A stretch of 64,000 bases of DNA from Adiantum capillus-veneris (lineage: Eukaryota; Streptophyta; Polypodiopsida; Polypodiales; Pteridaceae): contig CM043963.1 of NCBI GenBank assembly GCA_014529385.2, positions 105,553,912-105,617,911 on the forward strand, given 5' to 3'. A model generated the notes under the pieces. It was not told the DNA's origin. It did no database searches and saw nothing but the letters and a program-made list of their open reading frames with translations. Shown here piece after piece: positions 44,009 through 54,739 of the stretch (the stretch's first letter is position 1; each line of letters begins with the position of its first letter). The translations under genes were made by a program, and so were the position numbers.

Positions 44009-47000
44009 TTACTCTTGGGAAGCATTGTAAGCATTGACAAGGTTTAGGTTATCCTTTAATTGTATGCCTTGCATCCATCTAGCATCTTCAAAAGGATAAT
44101 TCTTAAACTTAATAAGATATCGTCGGATAGTCTTACCGCCTCTTAATACCTTGTCTTCATGTCGGAGAATGGACTCGGGCTGCAGCACCTCCTCGTGGTC
44201 CTCGATCTCCGGTGGGTCTTCAATAGTTGGTTCTTGAGGTGGCTCTCCTTTGTAAGGCTTTAAGAGGCTCACATGAAAAGCATTGTGTATGAGCCAATGA
44301 TTGGGCAACTTAAGTTGATAGGCCATCTCATTGATTGGCCTAAGAATCTGGAAGGGACCATAGTACCTTTTTGCTAGTTTAGCATAGTACTTTTGGTGGC
44401 CCGTAGGATTCTTGCCCGTCGTGTGCCTTAATCGAGCCTTGGGAAACTTTAACAAGACCCAATCGTTTTCTTTAAAGGCTTGGGCTCTTCTGTGCTTGTC
44501 AGCAGCAGCCTTTTGCCTTTGCTGTGAGATAGAGATAGCATCCTTAATCTTTTGGAAAGATTCTTGTAGGTCTCGGCTATACTCATCTGCAGCGAAGATC
44601 TTCCCATGTACCTTAAGTAGCAAGGGACTTTTTGATCTTCCCTCAATTACCTCGAAAGGTGCTTTTCCTGTAGAAGTATGTACAGTGTTATTGTAAGCAT
44701 ACTCTACTAAGGGTAAGTACTTCTCCCATTGGGATCTTTGATCTACTTCCGTTACATAGGCTTTTAGTAGATCGAGAATAGTTAGGTTAGCTATTTCACT
44801 TTGGCCATCAGTTTGTGGATGATAGGCCGAAGAGAAGTTTAGCCTTGTTCCTAAATTCTCAAAGAGACCCTTCCAGAAATTACTGGTCATTCTAGGATCT
44901 CTATCCGACACTATGGACATTGGCAAGCCATGGTACTTGAAAATTTGTGAAATGAAGAGGGTTGCCATTTGATGGGCTTTGATAGTTTTTTTTTTGACAG
45001 GTATAAAATGAGCTTGTTTACTGAACCTGTCTACTATCGTCCATATTCCCGTATTCCCATGGATAGACTTAGGCAATCCAAAGATAAAATCCATGGATAT
45101 GCTCTCCCATGGTGAATTAGGGATTGGCAAGGGTTGAAGCAATCCAAGTTGCTTCCCTCTATCAAATTTTGTCTTTTGACATACCACACATTTGGAAACA
45201 TACTCATGTATGTTCACTTTCATGGTAGGCCAATAGAAATATGTTTCAATTCCCTTTAGGGTAGACTGAATCCCTCTATGCCCCGCATATGGGGGAGCAT
45301 GAGATTCATACATTACTTTCTCACGTAGTGAGTTAGTAACGCATAGTCTATTGCCATAGAGAAGATAACCATCTTGTAAAGTAAATGGTTCTTCTTTCTT
45401 CCCTAAGGCAAGGGCTGAAATCACATCTCTAAAATCGGGATCAATAGCATACTCATCTATCATTAAAGATAGATCATTGTGAGTTGCTATGGAAACCGCA
45501 TTCACTCTCGGTCGTCTTGAGAGTGCATCGGCTACTTGATTATGCTTGCCAGCAATGTGAGCAATATGAAAATGAAATTGCGAAAGGAAATTTGCCCACC
45601 TCATTTGTTTGTCGGAGAGCTTGGTCTGCGTCATGAAGTACTTAAGACTTTGGTGATCCGTTCGCAGAATGAAAGGAGTCCCCAATAAATAGTGCTTCCA
45701 TGAGTCTAAGGCATGTAGAACTGCAAGGAGTTCTTTTTCGTATATGCCTAGAGCTTGCTCAACAGGGTCGAGCCTTCGACTCTCATAGCCTATGGCGTGC
45801 CCTTCTTGGAGCAAAACAGCCCCAAGGCAATCACCACAAGCATCACATTGGACCTCAAATGGTTTTGAGAGATCCGGTAGTGTAAGCACAGGTTGAGAGA
45901 TAAGCTTTTCTTTAAGCTTTTCGAAAGCATTGTTCTCCTTAGCAGACCACGTATACCTAACATTTTTCTTTGTTAGGTCATGTAATGGTCCCGCAATTTG
46001 TGAGAACTTTTCTATGAAGCGTCTATAGTATGCACACATACCTATAAAGCTTCTTAGTTCATGAAGATTCCTGGTTTAGGCCATCCTTTTATTACCTCTA
46101 ACTTGGATGGATCCATTTGGATTCCATCTTGAGAGATAATGTGACCTAAATATTGAATCTCTTGCAAGAAAAATTCACTTTTCTTTCGATTAACATAAAG
46201 TTTATTCTCTCTTAAAACTTGAAATATTACCTGGAGGTGTTGCTTATGTTCCTCTAATGAATTAGAGTAGATGATAATATCATCAAAGAACACTCCAGTG
46301 AAGGTTCGATGAGGTCTGAACAGCTTCTCCATCAAGCGGTTAAATGTGGCTGGTGCATTAGTCAAGCCAAAAGGCATGACAATGTATTCGTAAAGACCAA
46401 ATGTAGTACGAAATGCGGTCTTTACAATGTCTTGATCAACTATCCTTATTTGATGATAGCCACTTTTTAGGTCAATCCTACTGAAGTAGGTCGATCCTTG
46501 TAGCTTATCAAATAGGTCTTCTACCCGTGGAACGGGAAACCTATTCTTGATAGTGATCCTATTTAGTGCTCTATAGTCGACACACATACGATATGTGCCG
46601 TCTTTCTTTTGCACTAATAGCACAGGTGAGCAAAATGGAGATGAGCTAGGCCTAACCATGCCCTTCTCAATTAACTCATGCACTTGCCGCATAATCTCCT
46701 CTTGTTGAGCTTGAGAAACTCTATAAGGAGGTTTGTTAGGCGGTGAACTTCCTGGAAGAAGTTAAATTGCATGGTCGTCATTACCTCGTTTAGGAGGTAG
46801 CTCAGAAGGGATGTCGTCAATAAAGACATCTTGAAACCCCTTGAGAAAATTGGATAACTCTAATTCCTTTTGGTTGCTTTTATTTTCTTTTGCTAAAGCA
46901 TTAGGTTCATTTTGAGAATCTTTAACAAAAATCATGTACACGGAAATAGAGCTCTTTATTGACTTGTTGAAAGCTGGTGTATGTACAATGGGGATGGTGT

Positions 47001-47130
47001 TACCCATCTCCCTAGCATCTATATACATGTCCTTTTCCCTGAACTTAAAGGAGATTCTCCTTTCAGGAAATTTAACATGGGCAGCCAGACGGTCAAACCA
47101 TGGTGCCCCTAGGATTACATCCATGCTTGA
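44009..47130 (-). pseudogene. pol: Element E pol: RT, RNase H, integrase, chromodomain; three lesions
   Basis: The frame enters near 47,125 at MDVILGAPWFDRL (protease end) in a different frame from gag. A TAA lies at 46,762-46,764, and a one-base shift near 46,066 splits RT. RT has YRMCVDYRALNRITIKNRF, LKSGYHQIRI, VMPFGLTNAP and catalytic FFDDIIIYSN (near 46,280). From 46,039 a 676-residue ORF is intact: RNase H (CDACGDCLGAVLLQ, YEKELLAVLHAL, RTDHQSL), integrase zinc finger (GHRGIQSTLKGIETYFYWP, CVVCQK), SMDFIFGLP, SDRDPRMTSNFW, QTDGQSEIAN with D, D, E in place, and a chromodomain (YLIKFKNYPFEDARWMQ, near 44,090). The long intact part fits a young copy. Confidence 0.95.
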
Positions 47131-48961
47131 GAGGAGAGATAAAGAAATCCTCTTTGTCCACATAGCCTTGGACATGAAGCCTCAATTTCCCGATTAAGGG
47201 AGTGACTGAAGCTTCTTGCCCCTTGAAGGCACTGTCTGCGGGTAGGATATCTCCCAGCTCGTAGGATTGTATGCCTAGCTTGGTGGCTAACTCCATAGAT
47301 ATGAAATTGTGAGTAGAACCAGGGTCAAAGAGAATAAAAGCATCATGTTCTCTTACCTTTCCCCAAGCATGGCATAGAGGAGATCCTTTGTGGTGAGTTT
47401 GGTGAATCTCCTCCTCTTGGATTTCAACCAAAGAAGCTCTAGGAGGATCTTGGCGGTTGTTCTTTTGGGGACAAGCGCGGTACGCATGCCCTTGTTCGCC
47501 GCACTTGAAACACCGGTTATCTTTATGATAACGCTCAAGCTCTTCAGGAGAGAGTTTATTCTTTCCTTTGTAAACTCCCTTCTCTTTAGCTTTGTTGGAA
47601 TTGCCCTTAGGAGACTTTTGGACATTGTCCTTCCCCTTAGGCTCATTGGAACCTTTGTTTTCCGGGGGCTTATTATTTCTTTTACCCCCCGTTTGGAAAT
47701 TGATTCGCGAGGCCACCATAGTATGGTGTATTACCGCCGATATGGTACGTGGCCTTTGGGAGTTGACATACTCCGCCATTTCTTCGGTTAAGCCCGCACA
47801 AAATTGTTGCTTTTGCTCTCCAAAATCCAACTTTTTGAAGACAGTGGCTTTGAGTTGTAGGTCCCAAAACTTGTCTACATATTTGTGGATGGATTCATTG
47901 GGAGAGAGCTTTAAGCTTTGCCATTCGGTGAGTACTTTGTCTTTGGCATCGGTGGCCAAAAACTGCTTCATAATGGAAGCTCTTAAAGCCTTCCATGTTC
48001 GTGGAGCTTCACCGTTGGCTCGTAGGCTAGACCACCATTGTCTGGCGGACTTTTGAAAGTGCATAGCTACATGGCGTAGCTTAGAGGACTCCGTGAAGCC
48101 CTCATCTCCAAACGCCGCATCGAATTGCTGGATAAAGGCCAAAACTTTGTCTGTAGCACCGAAGGTGCCATCATAGGTAAGGAAAGAGATGCTCTTCCCT
48201 CCCTCTTTGAATTTCTTCAGCTTGGACGACCTCTTCCATGCGGCATAGGATTTCCTATGGCCTCTTCTTTTTGATGGTTCAAAAGTTGCACCATCACTTT
48301 CTTCAGAAGATGAAGAATTTGAAGAAGGTGGAGAAGAGGGTGACCTCTTTCTCGCCTTTTTCTTGTCTTGATCTTTGTCGTCTTCACCATAGCTTTCATA
48401 AGAGGAAGAGGATAAAGAAGATGGAGAAGAGGGTGTCCTCTTTCTCGCCTTTTTCTTCTCTTGTTGTTTTTTATCATCCCTCTTTGAATTATGGCGTGGA
48501 GAAGAGTGTGATGGTCTTCTCCGCTTTGGTGGTGATGGAGAGCGTTTAGCCCGCCGTCTTCGTGGAGCCATCTCCGCCGAGGTGGCGGGAGACTCGCTTC
48601 TTTCTTGTTCCTTCGGTGGAGGCTCTTGAGTTCTCCTTTGGGAAGGAGATGCATCATCAAGAAGTAAGTTCTTGAGCCCTTCATATGGATTCTCTTCTTC
48701 TTCCCGAATCGGAGAGAGACCTCTTTTGGTAGTCTCACAAGGAGGCTTCCTAGGTGTTCTCTCGTCATGGTGATGAGCTTGGAGAATCCCGTGAGCACGG
48801 AGCTGCCGTTGCACTTCACTTTGGAGAGATGGATTGCCCATGGCTTGTTGAAGCCTAGAAACAAGATAATTAACAAGCATTGAAGCATCATTAGTAGCTT
48901 GCTCATGAGCAAAATCAAAGTTATCAACATTAATTTCACTCTCTTTAATATTGTCAGCCAT
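47093..48961 (-). CDS. gag: Element E Gag-protease ORF with RS-like region
   Basis: 622 codons without a break. Start ATG 48,961 lies about 400 bases after the primer-binding site. Residues 134-157 are Arg/Ser/Pro-rich (RRRRAKRSPSPPKRRRP). A 31-residue block is duplicated (KKKARKRTPSSP at 169-180 and KKKARKRSPSSP at 200-211, each followed by a Ser run and acidic residues). The capsid core includes VLAFIQQFDAAFGDEGFTES (273-292) and ARQWWSSL. A zinc knuckle CFKCGEQGHAYRAC is at 484-497. The protease motif FDPGSTHNFIS starts near 545. The frame runs off at about residue 611, where the protease continues in another frame, so the last ~11 residues are not genuine. Confidence 0.9.
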   Translation of the reverse strand: MADNIKESEINVDNFDFAHEQATNDASMLVNYLVSRLQQAMGNPSLQSEVQRQLRAHGILQAHHHDERTPRKPPCETTKRGLSPIREEEENPYEGLKNLLLDDASPSQRRTQEPPPKEQERSESPATSAEMAPRRRRAKRSPSPPKRRRPSHSSPRHNSKRDDKKQQEKKKARKRTPSSPSSLSSSSYESYGEDDKDQDKKKARKRSPSSPPSSNSSSSEESDGATFEPSKRRGHRKSYAAWKRSSKLKKFKEGGKSISFLTYDGTFGATDKVLAFIQQFDAAFGDEGFTESSKLRHVAMHFQKSARQWWSSLRANGEAPRTWKALRASIMKQFLATDAKDKVLTEWQSLKLSPNESIHKYVDKFWDLQLKATVFKKLDFGEQKQQFCAGLTEEMAEYVNSQRPRTISAVIHHTMVASRINFQTGGKRNNKPPENKGSNEPKGKDNVQKSPKGNSNKAKEKGVYKGKNKLSPEELERYHKDNRCFKCGEQGHAYRACPQKNNRQDPPRASLVEIQEEEIHQTHHKGSPLCHAWGKVREHDAFILFDPGSTHNFISMELATKLGIQSYELGDILPADSAFKGQEASVTPLIGKLRLHVQGYVDKEDFFISPLKHGCNPRGTMV

Positions 48962-49378
48962 TCTAACAACTTTTAGGTGTAAACTTTTTAGGTGTACTTT
49001 GGCACTTCAAGCCCTAGTTGCTACTCCTCTTTACCCCTTTAGAAAAAGCACTCAAGCTACTGTACCCGCGGCTCGAATACCATTAATTGCAAGGAATAGA
49101 AGAGAGGGTCTTTCGACACCAAAACAGCACCGGCTCCTGTCAAGCTTCTAATAGCTCAATAGTGGTTAAGCCGTAGGCAAGCCCCGTAGGACTCCACTAT
49201 TAAGACCATAGCTCTCGACGGTGATGCCCCGTTAACTGCACAAAGGCAGGCGCACTGCAAGGCTGAAAAATCCCTATTCTACTTACTCACAGGCAATTAA
49301 TAATACCAACCATTTGTAGCTAGCTTGAGGACCTCCCTTCTTGAGCAAGAAAAGAGAAACCTTGAGCTCTGATACCAA
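48962..49378 (-). other. Leader and primer-binding site of E
   Basis: The primer-binding site is 49,366-49,377, reading TGGTATCAGAGC on the minus strand (initiator-Met type), one base from the LTR. The remaining leader to the gag ATG is non-coding. Confidence 0.92.
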
Positions 49379-50968
49379 TGTAACATTTAATGGCCTAAAA
49401 TCTTATGTGTAGCGGAAATTAGCATGAACATAGTGAGCATTTCATTAGAGTTGATTCCTAATGAGAATTACAAGAGTGCTTGGGTGGAGAGAGCAACAAA
49501 AAGCATAACACCTAGTTAGATAGCATCGACAATACTTTCAAAAGAGAGAGCAATTAAGCTATTGACAACAGTTGAGGACCGGATTTGCATGGAGCCGGTC
49601 CCCCCTCCAAAAGGCTTTGTATTATGGTTTCTCCCATCAAGAGAGACATTGTACAATACAATTCTTTGTGTTCCTTCAAGACGAGCTAGTGCAATGAAGA
49701 TGGAAGCTTCATACACCAAGCAAAACACTTAATCAAACACAACTTGAATTATCCCCGTTCTCAGACCCAAGACCTCACACACCTTCGAAGATGGTGAGAG
49801 CTAGCAGGGTATGAGAGTAGATTGAGAGGAAAAAGAAGTATCTTACGAGAAAGAAGTACATCTCCTCACATAATCACTCATATTAGCATAGCTTAGCTTA
49901 GTAATTAGCTTGGTAGAGAAGATGAGCCTGCATTGAAGCTTGGCTCTTGGTTGGATTTGCATCCACATGCCAAGAGAGTGTTGATGTAGGCTTCTATCTC
50001 ACAAGCTTGGAGTAGGTGATGAGCTCTCCGTTAAAGCTTGGGAGGAGATAGAGTATTTTCCCTTCACACATGGTCAAGTGTGAGAGTGTGTGTGTCAATG
50101 CCAAGCAAAAATCAGCCCCCTCTCTCTCTTGGGCGAGCCCTAGCTGCTAAGTTAGTCTGGCTTTTGCCTCATTGGACCTCCACAGGTCAAGCCAATAGGG
50201 ATTAAGCAGCATAAGTGATAGCCTTCTGACATGTGTCCCCCTTTCCCCTTTTGTGAGAGCTTTAGATAATTAAATAATTAAACTAAACTCTCATTGGACC
50301 CCTTTGCCTCCTGGCCAATAGGAATCAGGCAAGCCATGGGGCTCCTGAATGCTCATTGGACCCCTTGGGAGACTGCCCAATAGTCTTCTAGGACACTTAA
50401 TTCTTATTGGTTTCTTTTATTAAATGTTTTTAAATTAATTAAACTAGATTTACTCTAGTCTAATTCTCATTGGTCCACTTCAAGGGTCTTCCAATAGGAA
50501 TTGGGCATACCTTGTGGGCATCTGGCCTAGGGAGCTGACATGTGTCCCTCATTCCCTTTGTGTAAAGGGAGCCTGTGTGTGTGTGTGTGGCTTTCTCTCT
50601 CATCCCCTAGCTTTGGGGCTCGCCCCCTCCCATGTAGGGATGTAGAAAGACTTTTTGGGCACACACTAAGCATCCAATTTTCCCTAAGGTTGACCTTTGG
50701 ACACAACCTTTGAATTTTGGAACCTTAGCATTTTGGAAGTCTTAATGGGCTGAACCTTAGGGTCTTTTTAGCCCGTTGTTTCACATGGCTCTTTTGCATA
50801 TGGCCCCCCCTTTGGATCCCTATTTTCCCTCCTTTGGATCCCTACTGTGGCCGGTCTGCTAACTTAACCAATATTCTAGCTTTTTCTCCCTTGGCACTTC
50901 CCCACATTAAATGATCAGTTTAATATGAGAAAATCATTTAGGAGAATTAGATATTGATTATTATGACA
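49379..50968 (-). repeat. 5' LTR of element E, 1,590 bp
   Basis: Same ends and length as the left LTR. The only difference noticed is A at 50,182. It would supply promoter and start of transcription. Confidence 0.95.
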
Positions 50969-50973
50969 TGTTC
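50969..50973. other. Target site duplication of E, right copy (TGTTC)
   Basis: TGTTC directly follows the right LTR and equals the left copy at 42,057-42,061. Confidence 0.95.
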
Positions 50974-51618
50974 CCTTCTTCTCCTTCGCAATAGTCACCC
51001 ACCTTATTCACAAGTACATGCTTCGAGTTTGGTCTCTCGGATTGAGTTTTACCCAAGTTGTCATTTGAGGGTTTGTCATGTGAAGGGATTTTCAACCCTA
51101 TTTTTTCCAGGTGTTTGCCCATTTGGCCACATAGATGCGGTCTAATCGTCTCAACAATTCTGCTAGAGTAATGTGAAAGTCGCATCCAATGGGGTGTGAT
51201 AGAGGATGACAAGTGCTTTAAATATAGAATGGACTTGATTGGCACGAACAAGCAAGATGTGAAGATAATGGTAGAAGATGGTGATCTGTGGTGAGAGTCG
51301 AGTATGAAGCAAAGAAGGATGATGAGGTGTGTACCCCATCCAGATTAAGTTACATGAAAACATTGATGTTAATGGAATCAAGGCAAAAATTAAGGAAAAT
51401 TTCTTGAAAATTCAAGCTCCGAAAGTGGAGGGTGCCAAGGACAAACATGAAGTACAAATTGAGTGAGGTAATTTGTGTGGTAGGTTCAAGAGACCTTATT
51501 GGCCAGTGGCAATCAAAACCACATCAGAGGAGTAGGTATCCCGCATGTGTTGGAGAATATGTGAGGTTAGAAGTTATAGAGTCGTTAAATTGTAAATCTA
51601 ACATAAAGTTCTAAATTA

Positions 51619-51622
<4 letters not shown>

Positions 51623-51658
<36 letters not shown>
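51623..51658. repeat. (TC)18 microsatellite
   Basis: Uninterrupted TC dinucleotides, 36 bases. Confidence 0.95.
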
Positions 51659-51660
<2 letters not shown>

Positions 51661-52003
51661 CATGATTGAGCCTAGAACAAATGTCTATGGTCTTTTCACT
51701 TTGCCTTTCAATCCTTTAAGATTTTGGGAAGTGTGATTAGTCGCCTAGTGCCATGATTGCATGTATTCAATCAATTGTGTCCACTTAATCAATTTATGGT
51801 TGGTCATTTTGAAATGAAAGAGTGGTTTGTGCAAAAATTTATGCTAGATCCTTTTGAAACAAATTATGACTAGAACTTGTACCAACACGTTTTTATATTT
51901 CTAAGAAATTCACAAAAGTTTTATCATTTCATGCCATCTAACATTGTACAATAACTTATGTCTTTAACCATGTTTCCTGTTGCGCCCTCTTCCCCCCCCC
52001 GGA

Positions 52004-52030
52004 TGTGTGTGTGTGTGTGTGTGTGTGTGT
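52004..52030. repeat. TG microsatellite, 27 bases
   Basis: Uninterrupted TG dinucleotides after a run of ten C. Confidence 0.95.
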
Positions 52031-52559
52031 TCACTCGGAATAATTGCTTGCTCTCTTGCCTCACGGTAAGACTCCATCTTATGGGGGGGACATCACTTCG
52101 TGCAAGCTCTTGGTATCCATAATTTTTGGTGTGACTTTCTATTGAGAAGGTACCACTCTAACCTCAAATTTTGTTTCTTGACATCTCCGTATAGAGATCG
52201 TATATCTCCAGGATAGAACTCGAGATCCATGTTGATCTCAGGGATAGGTGCTGACTATAAAGTAGCACTACCATCTTTGTGATTTTTGATCGTTTTGCAT
52301 AAGGATTGTGGCCATGGCTCGTCCACTTCAGGAATTGGCAGCATCTTGTGAGATTTGGCCTCATCTGTTGTGTTTGCAACAACCTAGTATCCAAAGTTTT
52401 TTCATTCCCTGGTTTAGTTGGATCTACTTATTTGTTTTCTTTTAGTGTGATTGCATCGTTTTCCGTGAGCATGCTTGAATTTATCTTTATAAGCATAGGC
52501 TTTACTTGTTCATGGGTTTTCAATGTTTTTGGCTACAGTAGGGCTTGAGCTTTCGCTAT

Positions 52560-54626
52560 GATCTATTTGCACTTTTCCATCCGTTTTGTTTCAAATTTTG
52601 AATGCAGATATGTTAGGAATCTTTGTTCTAAAGTTTGGTTGTTATTGAGCCTTGCCACATAGACTTACAACATAGCGTCTAGTTGCTTGTTTACCTTTTC
52701 TACTAGGACTGATCCTCCTGATAAAATTTTGGATGATTTCTCCTTTTTGCTTGTTCTCTATTTTCCTTTTCTTTTTTTTAGCTGCTCTTTGGCTTGTTGC
52801 ACCTCAGTTCCTAGGGCAGTTTTCTCCTTCAATATTTTTGCTTTTATTTTGTCTCGTTTTGATTTTCATGATTTTCTTTCAATTCTCAATGAAATGTTCT
52901 TGATTTTTGTTTGAGGCTGCAATATGTTTTCTTTATCAACGGGTGCATTTTTGACAGCTTCTTGAGCTTGAGCTCGAGTCATTACATGTACAAGAAACGT
53001 TGGTTCTATCTCAAATCTGCTTGAAGAAGATCACTCCTACGTTCATTGTTGCTTTCCCTTGTTGTTTGGGTATTTTGGATAGTCATGAACCAGGTGTGCA
53101 ACAATGCATTCTAGACAATATTGAAATATCTCCACATTCTTTACCCAGTGAGCACAATTTATTGGCCAATGATTACCTCCACACTTGTATCATGGTCCTA
53201 CTTGTTGTGTAGTTGGTGGTATGGCCAATGGTTGTTCTTGCCTGTCAAGAATGGTCTTTGAACCATACTCTTGATTGGCTATGAACACGAGCGTATTCTC
53301 ATCCATGGAATATTGGTTTCTCGAGGGTTGTGGCATATATCCAGCTAGTTGAGTGTAGTTGACTACTACTCTTCCATGATTCAGAAGAGGTGGTTGTTGC
53401 CTTAACATATGTTGTGGTTTAAGCTGATGGTTACACCATGAGGTGGAATGATCCCCTCCACAAGTTTCACACCTTTTCATGGGTTGTCGTCATTCATTCA
53501 GGTTCTGTTTGTAGCCTTGATTTATTCTTCTAATCATCTCCTTGACCACTGATCAATGTTTGGTTTTGTAGGAGTTTGAATATGTAGCTTTGTTGCATAT
53601 TTTCTCTTCGGAGATGAGACACTAGTAGTCATGTTTTCTACATCATCTGTCACCTCTTCGTAAGCCTTGCAATTGTCAACTAGGTAAAGAGCTTCTCTAG
53701 TGACTTGATCAAACGTCATGCATCCTTTCAAATGTAGGTCCTTTTTGAGATTCTTGTTATTCAAGCCTTCTATGAAGAGAACATATAATCTCTCATCTTG
53801 TGGTAACTCTCTCACAGGACATCACTCTTATGTATTGTATGAAGCGAAGCAAAGCTTCCTTCACTTTCTTGTTCACTTTTTGTTTGAAATCATAGATCTA
53901 TGCCACCGTGTTGTGCTTGATTTCTCGTTTCAAAAACTCCTTTGATAATTCTTGCAAGAGTTGTGCTATGATTGAAAATCTTCTTTGTTCAGTGGTTGGA
54001 ACCAAGTTAAATCCGTCCCTCCTAATGTCAACCTAAATCCCTCATATTGGGTGTGAAAATCCGCAATTTGTTCAGCTCTCAAAACTTGTTTGACGAGTGA
54101 GACATGAGCATATGGATCCCTTGACCGACTATACTTTGCCTTGACACATTGGACCACTTGATAGGGTCTTAGTTGTTATGGTCCAGTCACTAGTCTAACC
54201 AATTTGGGTCTCTTGCAAAGTCGGATCTCGCTCTCTCCCCTCGTCTTGGACAAAATCTCGGTGGAATCCTCTCTGATATATGCTCTGGCATCACTTTTGA
54301 TTGAAAGTAAGTAGAGATTGGAGTACCCTTGTATGTGTATTTTTCTAAGTTGATCGGATCAATAAGTTTGTACTCTCGTCCATACTTATCTACCATCAAT
54401 CTTGCACTTCTTGGGCATCTATATACGTGAAGGCATAGAGATTATTATGGTCAATCAACTCTCTTGCATTGGGCTCTACACACTTATAGAAGGTATATGG
54501 CTTTCCATTTGTGAACCTATATAATCTGTCATGAGCATAATTTGTCAAAACTTTCATCGCTTCATCGGTTTTAATGAATCTCACATTCGGTTTGTTTATC
54601 AGAGGATGCCTCTCCTCTAGATACAT
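52560..54626 (-). pseudogene. gag: Gag of element H, decayed, with two variant zinc knuckles
   Basis: Segments in order on the minus strand: RFIKTDEAMKVLTNYAHDRL and KPYTFYKCVEPNARELID (54.4-54.6 kb), VKQVLRAEQIADFHTQYEGF and LTWFQPL (54.0-54.15 kb), LFIEGLNNKNLKKDLHLKG (53.7-53.8 kb), zinc knuckle CETCGGDHSTSWC (53,430-53,470), MDENTLVFIANQ, a second knuckle YKCGGNHWPINC (near 53,180), then MTRAQAQE (near 52,975), a Lys/Glu-rich helix and SGGSVLVEKV..LDAML (52,640-52,720). The same order, better kept, occurs at 62.8-64 kb. Knuckles are CX2CX3HX4C, one residue shorter than standard. Many stops and shifts are present. Confidence 0.75.
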
Positions 54627-54739
54627 ATCGTTGAGCTGAGTAGAAAACCTGGTTGTGGATGATTTGTCATGGTTAAGGCTTGTAGATTAGGTCATATGTA
54701 GGATTTGTACCAATTTTCATCACATTCTGAGGTTGAGGG

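Larger units (their letters stand above)
42062..50968 (-). mobile_element. Complete Ty3/Gypsy chromovirus E with intact ends
   Basis: 8,907 bp with two LTRs of 1,590 bp, a 5-bp target duplication, primer-binding site, gag-pol on the minus strand and a polypurine tract. Reading the two LTRs side by side I found a single difference, C at 42,865 against A at 50,182, and no change of register. This marks a very recent insertion. Pol nevertheless has two frameshifts and a stop, so this copy cannot encode its own enzymes. Confidence 0.95.
50974..52559 (-). other. Element H interior, middle part, with microsatellites
   Basis: Continuation of H after E. A minus-strand ORF (51,251-50,961) contains PNSKHVLVNKVGDYCEGEEG and is cut by E; no domain. 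(TC)18 lies at 51,623-51,658 and a TG repeat at 52,004-52,030. No polymerase motif on either strand. Confidence 0.45.

Noticed and set aside
47093-47175. Programmed ribosomal frameshift between gag and pol of E
   Set aside because: The shift lies inside the protease, not at a gag/pol border. Other copies read through protease in one frame, and no slippery sequence is evident. A mutation or sequencing error is more likely.
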